Made by a program: the position numbers and the translations under genes. Positions 6,265-9,290 of a DNA stretch of 9,290 nt are shown here, one piece after another. The notes under the pieces were generated by a model. It was not told the DNA's origin, made no database searches, and saw only the letters and a program-made list of their open reading frames with translations. Source of the stretch: Pseudomonadota bacterium (lineage in GTDB: Bacteria; Pseudomonadota; Alphaproteobacteria; Rhizobiales; Xanthobacteraceae); assembly GCA_023390955.1 (NCBI GenBank), contig JAEWBW010000701.1, positions 1 to 9,290 of the forward strand, written 5' to 3'. Every line of letters begins with the position of its first letter. Position 1 is the first letter of the stretch.

Positions 6265-6765
6265 GTGACCAATCAAAAGCCCTACCGTCCCAATGTCGGG
6301 ATCGCACTGTTCAATGCCGAAGGGCGGGTCCTGATCGGCCACCGCTTCAAGGGCGACGGACCGGAGATCATCCTGCCGGGCCTCGACTGGCAGATGCCGC
6401 AGGGCGGCGTCGACGAGGGCGAGGATTTGCGCGCGGCGGCGTTCCGCGAGCTCTGGGAAGAGACCAGCGTGCGCAGCGCCGAGTATCTCGGCGAGACCGA
6501 GTGGTTCACCTACGAATTCCCGCCCTATGACGGTCCGCAGACGCACCGGCTGGCAAAATTCCGCGGCCAGCGGCAAAAGTGGTTCGCGCTGCGCTTCACC
6601 GGCAAGGACGACGAGATCGATCCGCTGACGCCGCGCAACGGACAGCCGGCGGAGTTCGATGCCTGGCGCTGGGAGCGTCTCGACCGCGTCGCCGACCTCG
6701 TGGTGCCGTTCCGCAGCGACGTCTACCGCGCGGTGGCGCAGCAGTTTGCAGCCTTCGCCAGCTAA
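6265..6765 (+). CDS. RppH-like Nudix hydrolase, copy 2
   Basis: This 166-residue protein is a clear paralogue of the gene before it and probably also an RNA 5' pyrophosphohydrolase. Its Nudix box lies at the same residues (Gly47-Val69) with RELWEE (61-66) intact and the same Ser68 in place of Gly. It keeps the standard KPYRPNVGIALFN start, WQMPQGG (42-48), FRGQRQKWFALRF, EFDAWRW and PFRSDVYRAVAQQFA, and in the YRPNVG and EFD-WRW details is closer to E. coli RppH than copy 1. It has a longer loop (about 29-40) before the core. The start is GTG 6265, with GAAGAGA (6250-6256) a little upstream; no better start gives the YRPNVG end. It is the last + strand gene, facing the cyclase. Substrate difference from copy 1 cannot be read from the sequence. 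Confidence 0.9.
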   Translation: MTNQKPYRPNVGIALFNAEGRVLIGHRFKGDGPEIILPGLDWQMPQGGVDEGEDLRAAAFRELWEETSVRSAEYLGETEWFTYEFPPYDGPQTHRLAKFRGQRQKWFALRFTGKDDEIDPLTPRNGQPAEFDAWRWERLDRVADLVVPFRSDVYRAVAQQFAAFAS

Positions 6766-6800
6766 AGGGCGAAAACAACCCCATGCACAGTAGAGTGGGG

Positions 6801-6822
6801 CTCAAAATCATTGAGGAATTTT
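6801..6822 (+). terminator. Weak candidate terminator after the second Nudix gene
   Basis: CTCAA (6801-6805) pairs with TTGAG (6811-6815), followed by GAATTTT. Just upstream, CCCCA (6779-6783) can pair with TGGGG (6796-6800). The short stems make this only a possible terminator for the Nudix genes. Confidence 0.3.
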
Positions 6823-6847
6823 CGTAAGGGCAGACCGCTCTCTCGCC

Positions 6848-6870
6848 CCCTCCCCCCCTGCGGGGGAGGG
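6848..6870. repeat. GC hairpin in the convergent intergenic region
   Basis: A perfect 9-bp stem CCCTCCCCC (6848-6856) and GGGGGAGGG (6862-6870) with loop CCTGC stands between the two converging genes, 44 bases beyond the cyclase stop on the - strand. Neither side has a T run, so classical intrinsic termination is doubtful, but a symmetric stem could stall or protect both transcripts. Similar CCCTCCCC-GGGGAGGG palindromes are, as I recall, common in Bradyrhizobium spacers. Confidence 0.45.
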
Positions 6871-6914
6871 AACGCACCGGTGTCGGCGCGGCAGTTGGGT
6901 CCTCTTGCGCAAGG

Positions 6915-8579
6915 CTAATTGATCGGTCCGACCGTAAACGGGCCAATCGCGATGACGTGGCAGTCCTTGTCGCGCTTGGCGCAATCGGCCAGCGCGGAGC
7001 TGACAGCGGTCTGCTCGTCGGGGCCCTTCAGGCCGAGGCCCGGGCGGCCGGTGGTGCCGACGGCGACTGCATTCCAGCCTGAGGCACCATTGAGCTTGCG
7101 GACGACCTCGTCGCGCGCGTCGGCCATGATCGAGGCATTGCTCGCGGCGTGGAAGAAGCCGGTGATCTTGAGCGTGGCCGGAATCGGCACGACGAAGTTG
7201 TCATCGGCCGCGACGATCACGCAGGCAACGCCGGCGATCGCGCCGCAGGATTCCAGCGCGCGGCGCGCCGCCTCGTCGACCGAGGGCGCGCCCATGATCA
7301 TGAAATACTGACCGCCGGGCCCGAGCGCGACGGTGCGGGATTTCGCCGCCGGCGCATACATGTTCTCGAGGCGCACTTTTGCGGGCTCGCGCACCATCGG
7401 AAAATCTCTCGAGGCGAACGGGCGCTCCACCGCGACATCGCGCTGGACCCAGGGCTGCGGCGGCATCGGCGGCTTGCCATGCGCGTAGACGACGGTGTTG
7501 CCGACCGCATAGAGCTCGCAGCGGCGCGGCGATTGCGCGGAGTCCGCACGCTTCTGGCACTGCTCGACGGCACTGGCGCGGGCAGCCTCCTCGCTCGGCT
7601 GGTTCAGCGCCGAGCCGGTGAAGCCGCCGACATTCAGCGCGAACGCCTTGTAGTCGCCCGCCGCAGAATATTCGTTGGAAAGATAAGCGCGCACACGGTC
7701 GCCGATGAAGGGGACGGTGTCAGCCGGGAATTTGCCTGACGCGGCGGATGGCGATGCTGTCGGGATCGGTGCCGGAGCCATCGCGGCAGTGGCGACCGGC
7801 GGCGGCACCTGCGCAGCCATCGTGGGGGTCGGGCTCGGCACGGGCGCAGCCGTTGCGGCCGGTGACGGCGCGGCTGCGACCGATGAGGCGGCCGGCGGGT
7901 TGATCGATATCCGGGCGTCCTTGAGCTTGGTGAAATAGAGGAAGCCGGACACGCCGATGGCGACGATGGAGATGGTGCCGACTGTGACGGGCCACATCCA
8001 GTTCGGCGGAGATGGCGCCTTGCCGGCAACCTTCTTCACCTGCGGGATGGCGTAGGTGCCGTCCTCGCGCCGCATCGCCACCATGTAGGCGTGCACCGGC
8101 GTCGGGATGTTCTTGACCTCTTGCGCACCGATATCGGCGAATTGCACCGACAGCTTGTTGGCGACCTGCTCATGCACGGCGCGCGAGACGCAGATGCCGC
8201 CGACCTCGGCGAGGCCTTCCAGCCGCGCGGCGATGTTGACGCCATCGCCGAGGAGATCGCCGTTGCGCTCGACCACGTCGCCGATGGTGATGCCGATCCG
8301 GAACGACATCTGCCGGCTCGGCGGATAGGCCATGTTGCGGGTACGCAGCGATTCCTGGATGTCGATCGCACAGCGCACCGCATCCACGGCGCTCGGGAAT
8401 TCCGCCAGCACGGCGTCGCCCGCCGTGTTGAAGATGCGGCCACCGGCCTTGGCGATGAAGTCGTCGATGACTTCGCGGTAGGACGCGAGACGCCGCAGCG
8501 TCTCCTCTTCGTCTTCCGCGACCAGCCTCGAATAACCGGCAATATCTGCTGCGAAAATCGCTGCGATCTTGCGCTTCAT
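6915..8579 (-). CDS. Membrane-bound class III adenylate/guanylate cyclase with periplasmic Cys-repeat region
   Basis: The N-terminal 180 residues are a class III cyclase homology domain, which makes cyclic nucleotide from ATP or GTP. The metal-binding aspartates Asp12 (FAADIAGYS) and Asp55 (GDAVLAEF) are present, as are Asn115 and Arg119 (VNIAARLE) that stabilise the transition state, and Asp108 for the base. The usual adenine-binding Lys position is Asn51. One membrane helix (about 194-216) and an Ala/Pro-rich linker (226-285) follow. The C-terminal half, predicted periplasmic, begins with a PFIGDRVRAYL segment and holds three copies of one pattern: about 311-365, 414-463 and 502-548. Each has a glycine turn, an Ala-rich helix and two cysteines (341/354, 445/453, 533/540), resembling DUF4189-like repeats. 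It may sense an envelope signal; which one is unknown. The gene is monocistronic by layout, behind the atpC terminator. Confidence 0.88.
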   Translation of the reverse strand: MKRKIAAIFAADIAGYSRLVAEDEEETLRRLASYREVIDDFIAKAGGRIFNTAGDAVLAEFPSAVDAVRCAIDIQESLRTRNMAYPPSRQMSFRIGITIGDVVERNGDLLGDGVNIAARLEGLAEVGGICVSRAVHEQVANKLSVQFADIGAQEVKNIPTPVHAYMVAMRREDGTYAIPQVKKVAGKAPSPPNWMWPVTVGTISIVAIGVSGFLYFTKLKDARISINPPAASSVAAAPSPAATAAPVPSPTPTMAAQVPPPVATAAMAPAPIPTASPSAASGKFPADTVPFIGDRVRAYLSNEYSAAGDYKAFALNVGGFTGSALNQPSEEAARASAVEQCQKRADSAQSPRRCELYAVGNTVVYAHGKPPMPPQPWVQRDVAVERPFASRDFPMVREPAKVRLENMYAPAAKSRTVALGPGGQYFMIMGAPSVDEAARRALESCGAIAGVACVIVAADDNFVVPIPATLKITGFFHAASNASIMADARDEVVRKLNGASGWNAVAVGTTGRPGLGLKGPDEQTAVSSALADCAKRDKDCHVIAIGPFTVGPIN

Positions 8580-8609
8580 CTGTGACCGGCCCCTGGAACC
8601 CGATTTGCC

Positions 8610-8637
8610 GCGGCAGAATGCCGCCTGCAGCAGCAGG
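8610..8637 (-). other. Two small hairpins in the cyclase leader
   Basis: Between the atpC stem-loop and the cyclase ATG lie two perfect small stems: GCGGCA (8610-8615) with TGCCGC (8619-8624), loop GAA; and CCTGC (8624-8628) with GCAGG (8633-8637), loop AGCA. They share one base, so only one can form completely at a time. No ligand-binding RNA family is recognisable. AGGGG (antisense of 8590-8594) may serve as ribosome binding site. Confidence 0.25.
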
Positions 8638-8648
8638 GTGCAATAAGC

Positions 8649-8683
8649 ATTCGGCGCCCGTCACAGGGTGACGAGCGCCGAAT
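8649..8683 (-). terminator. Strong stem-loop after atpC
   Basis: ATTCGGCGC (8649-8657) pairs with GCGCCGAAT (8675-8683) and CGTCAC (8659-8664) with GTGACG (8668-8673). This gives 15 bp with one C/A mismatch and a 3-base loop, starting 35 bases after the atpC stop. It most likely ends the ATP synthase transcript. The better T run (TTTTATTA) is on the + strand side; on the - strand the stem is followed only by GCTTATTG, so it may work in both directions or act through processing. Confidence 0.7.
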
Positions 8684-8717
8684 TTTATTACGGTTTTGAG
8701 ACGGCCGGCCTGATGGC

Positions 8718-9125
8718 TTAGTGCATCGCCGTCGAATTGAGCTGGTGCTGGATGCTCTTGTAGTGGTCGAGCCGTTCGATGGCGTGATCGAGTTCGCCGT
8801 CGTCCTTCTCGGACAGCTTGGCTTCCATCTCGGAGATGGTTTCGGCGAACTGCGCACGGTCGAGATCCTCGATCGAGGTCGCGACGTCGGCCAGCACGGT
8901 CAAGCGATTGTCGGAGACCTCAGCCAGACCACCGAGCACGATGACCTTCTGCTTCTGGCCGCCGGCGATGATCGTCAGGATGCCCGGACGGATCGCAGCC
9001 ACCACGGGCGCATGCCCGGCGAGCACGCCGAAATCGCCTTCAAGGCCGGGGATGTCGACCTGATCGACCTCGCCGGAGAAGGCGAGCTTTTCGGGGGACA
9101 CGAGATCGAAGTGGAAGGTGGCCAT
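8718..9125 (-). CDS. atpC: F1Fo ATP synthase subunit epsilon
   Basis: Epsilon belongs to the central rotor stalk of the F1 part on the cytosolic face of the inner membrane. It couples gamma to the c-ring and its C-terminal helices can inhibit ATP hydrolysis. The 135-residue protein has the usual length. The N-terminal beta-sandwich (about residues 1-85) has the family segments FHFDLVSPEKLAFSGEVDQV, GDFGVLAGHAPVVAAIRPG and VIVLGGLAEVSDNRLTVLAD. The C-terminal helical hairpin (about 88-130) is rich in Glu, Lys and Asp. The ATG at 9125 gives the standard MATFHFDLVSP start, with AGGT 7 bases in front on the coding strand. It follows atpD in the normal operon order and precedes a strong stem-loop, so it is the last gene of the atp operon here. 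Confidence 0.97.
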   Translation of the reverse strand: MATFHFDLVSPEKLAFSGEVDQVDIPGLEGDFGVLAGHAPVVAAIRPGILTIIAGGQKQKVIVLGGLAEVSDNRLTVLADVATSIEDLDRAQFAETISEMEAKLSEKDDGELDHAIERLDHYKSIQHQLNSTAMH

Positions 9126-9143
9126 TGAGAACCTGCGAGGAGT

Positions 9144-9210
9144 GAGTAGCGAATAGCGATCGGCGAAAACGGGGAGCGGCTATTTCGCCACTCCCGATTC
9201 GCCATTCGCG
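9144..9210. repeat. GCGAAT-type repeat in the atpD-atpC spacer
   Basis: The 87-base gap between atpD and atpC contains variants of one short motif in both directions. GAGTAGCGAATAGC (9144-9157) is nearly the inverted copy of GCTATTTCGCCACTC (9179-9193), differing by one substitution and one extra base. A further inverted copy, GATTCGCCATTCGCG, lies at 9196-9210. The inverted pair could fold into a hairpin of about 13 bp in the mRNA upstream of the atpC ribosome binding site. Strings of GCGAATAGCGA-like units are, as I recall, frequent in Bradyrhizobium spacers. Confidence 0.5.
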
Positions 9211-9212
9211 CC

Positions 9213-9290
9213 TTAGGCCGCTTCGGCCGCCAGCTTCTTGCCCTTCTCGACCGCCTCTTCGATGGTGCCGACCATGTAGAAGGCGGCTTC
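9213..9290 (-). CDS. atpD: F1Fo ATP synthase subunit beta, C-terminal end
   Basis: Only the last 25 codons of atpD are inside the window; the gene continues beyond base 9290. The reading frame gives EAAFYMVGTIEEAVEKGKK followed by LAAEAA and a TAA stop, the characteristic C-terminus of alphaproteobacterial beta subunits. Beta carries the catalytic ATP-forming sites of F1. Its position directly upstream of atpC, on the same strand, confirms the identification. Confidence 0.93.
   Translation of the reverse strand, partial: EAAFYMVGTIEEAVEKGKKLAAEAA

Noticed and set aside
5629..6576. 315-codon open frame antisense to both Nudix genes
   Set aside because: It spans two well-supported genes and their spacer in the opposite direction; its sequence mirrors the Nudix codons.
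6783..6827. 14-codon ATG frame after the second Nudix gene
   Set aside because: Too short, no clear ribosome binding site, and it lies within the palindromic stretch; better explained as a 3' element.
8091..8585. 164-codon + strand frame antisense to the cyclase domain
   Set aside because: Shadow of the conserved cyclase homology domain, with Asp/His/Arg-rich composition and no recognisable motif.
1..9290. Mobile element, prophage, CRISPR or tRNA genes
   Set aside because: No transposase, integrase, regular direct-repeat array or tRNA-like fold was seen; the coding content is ordinary core genome.

Overview
The window is GC-rich, densely coded chromosomal DNA from an alphaproteobacterium. 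The protein sequences, the order nadD-rsfS-rlmH-EnvC family-ctpA-deacetylase-rppH, and the intergenic palindromes all point to the Hyphomicrobiales, most likely Bradyrhizobium or a close relative. This assignment rests on recognition, not on a search. I see no phage, insertion sequence, CRISPR array, tRNA or rRNA; most of it is core genome.

Left block, + strand (1-6765). It opens inside nadD (NAD biosynthesis). rsfS (ribosome silencing factor) and rlmH (23S rRNA methyltransferase) follow. rlmH runs almost without gap into an EnvC-type LytM protein, which overlaps ctpA (S41 C-terminal processing protease) by an ATGA. A good hairpin terminator follows ctpA. Next come a membrane-anchored divergent polysaccharide deacetylase (YibQ-like) and two consecutive Nudix RNA pyrophosphohydrolases of the RppH family. 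The EnvC-like protein, CtpA and the deacetylase are all predicted to act in the periplasm. They form a plausible envelope or division module, comparable to the envC-yibQ pair of E. coli. Both EnvC and the deacetylase have lost the residues that would make them enzymes.

Right block, - strand (6915-9290), converging on the left block. A membrane-bound class III nucleotidyl cyclase carries three copies of a two-cysteine domain on its periplasmic side. Upstream of it lies the 3' end of the ATP synthase operon: the last 25 codons of atpD, a repeat-bearing spacer, atpC, and a strong stem-loop.

The points most worth a second look are: a 15-bp tandem repeat coding for a lysine-rich tail on RsfS, whose register runs upstream of the annotatable TTG start to an apparent CTG start; the triplicated sensor region of the cyclase; the deacetylase lacking its family's metal-site residues; and the tandem RppH paralogues separated by a mobile-looking palindrome. 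I found no clearly new multi-gene system.
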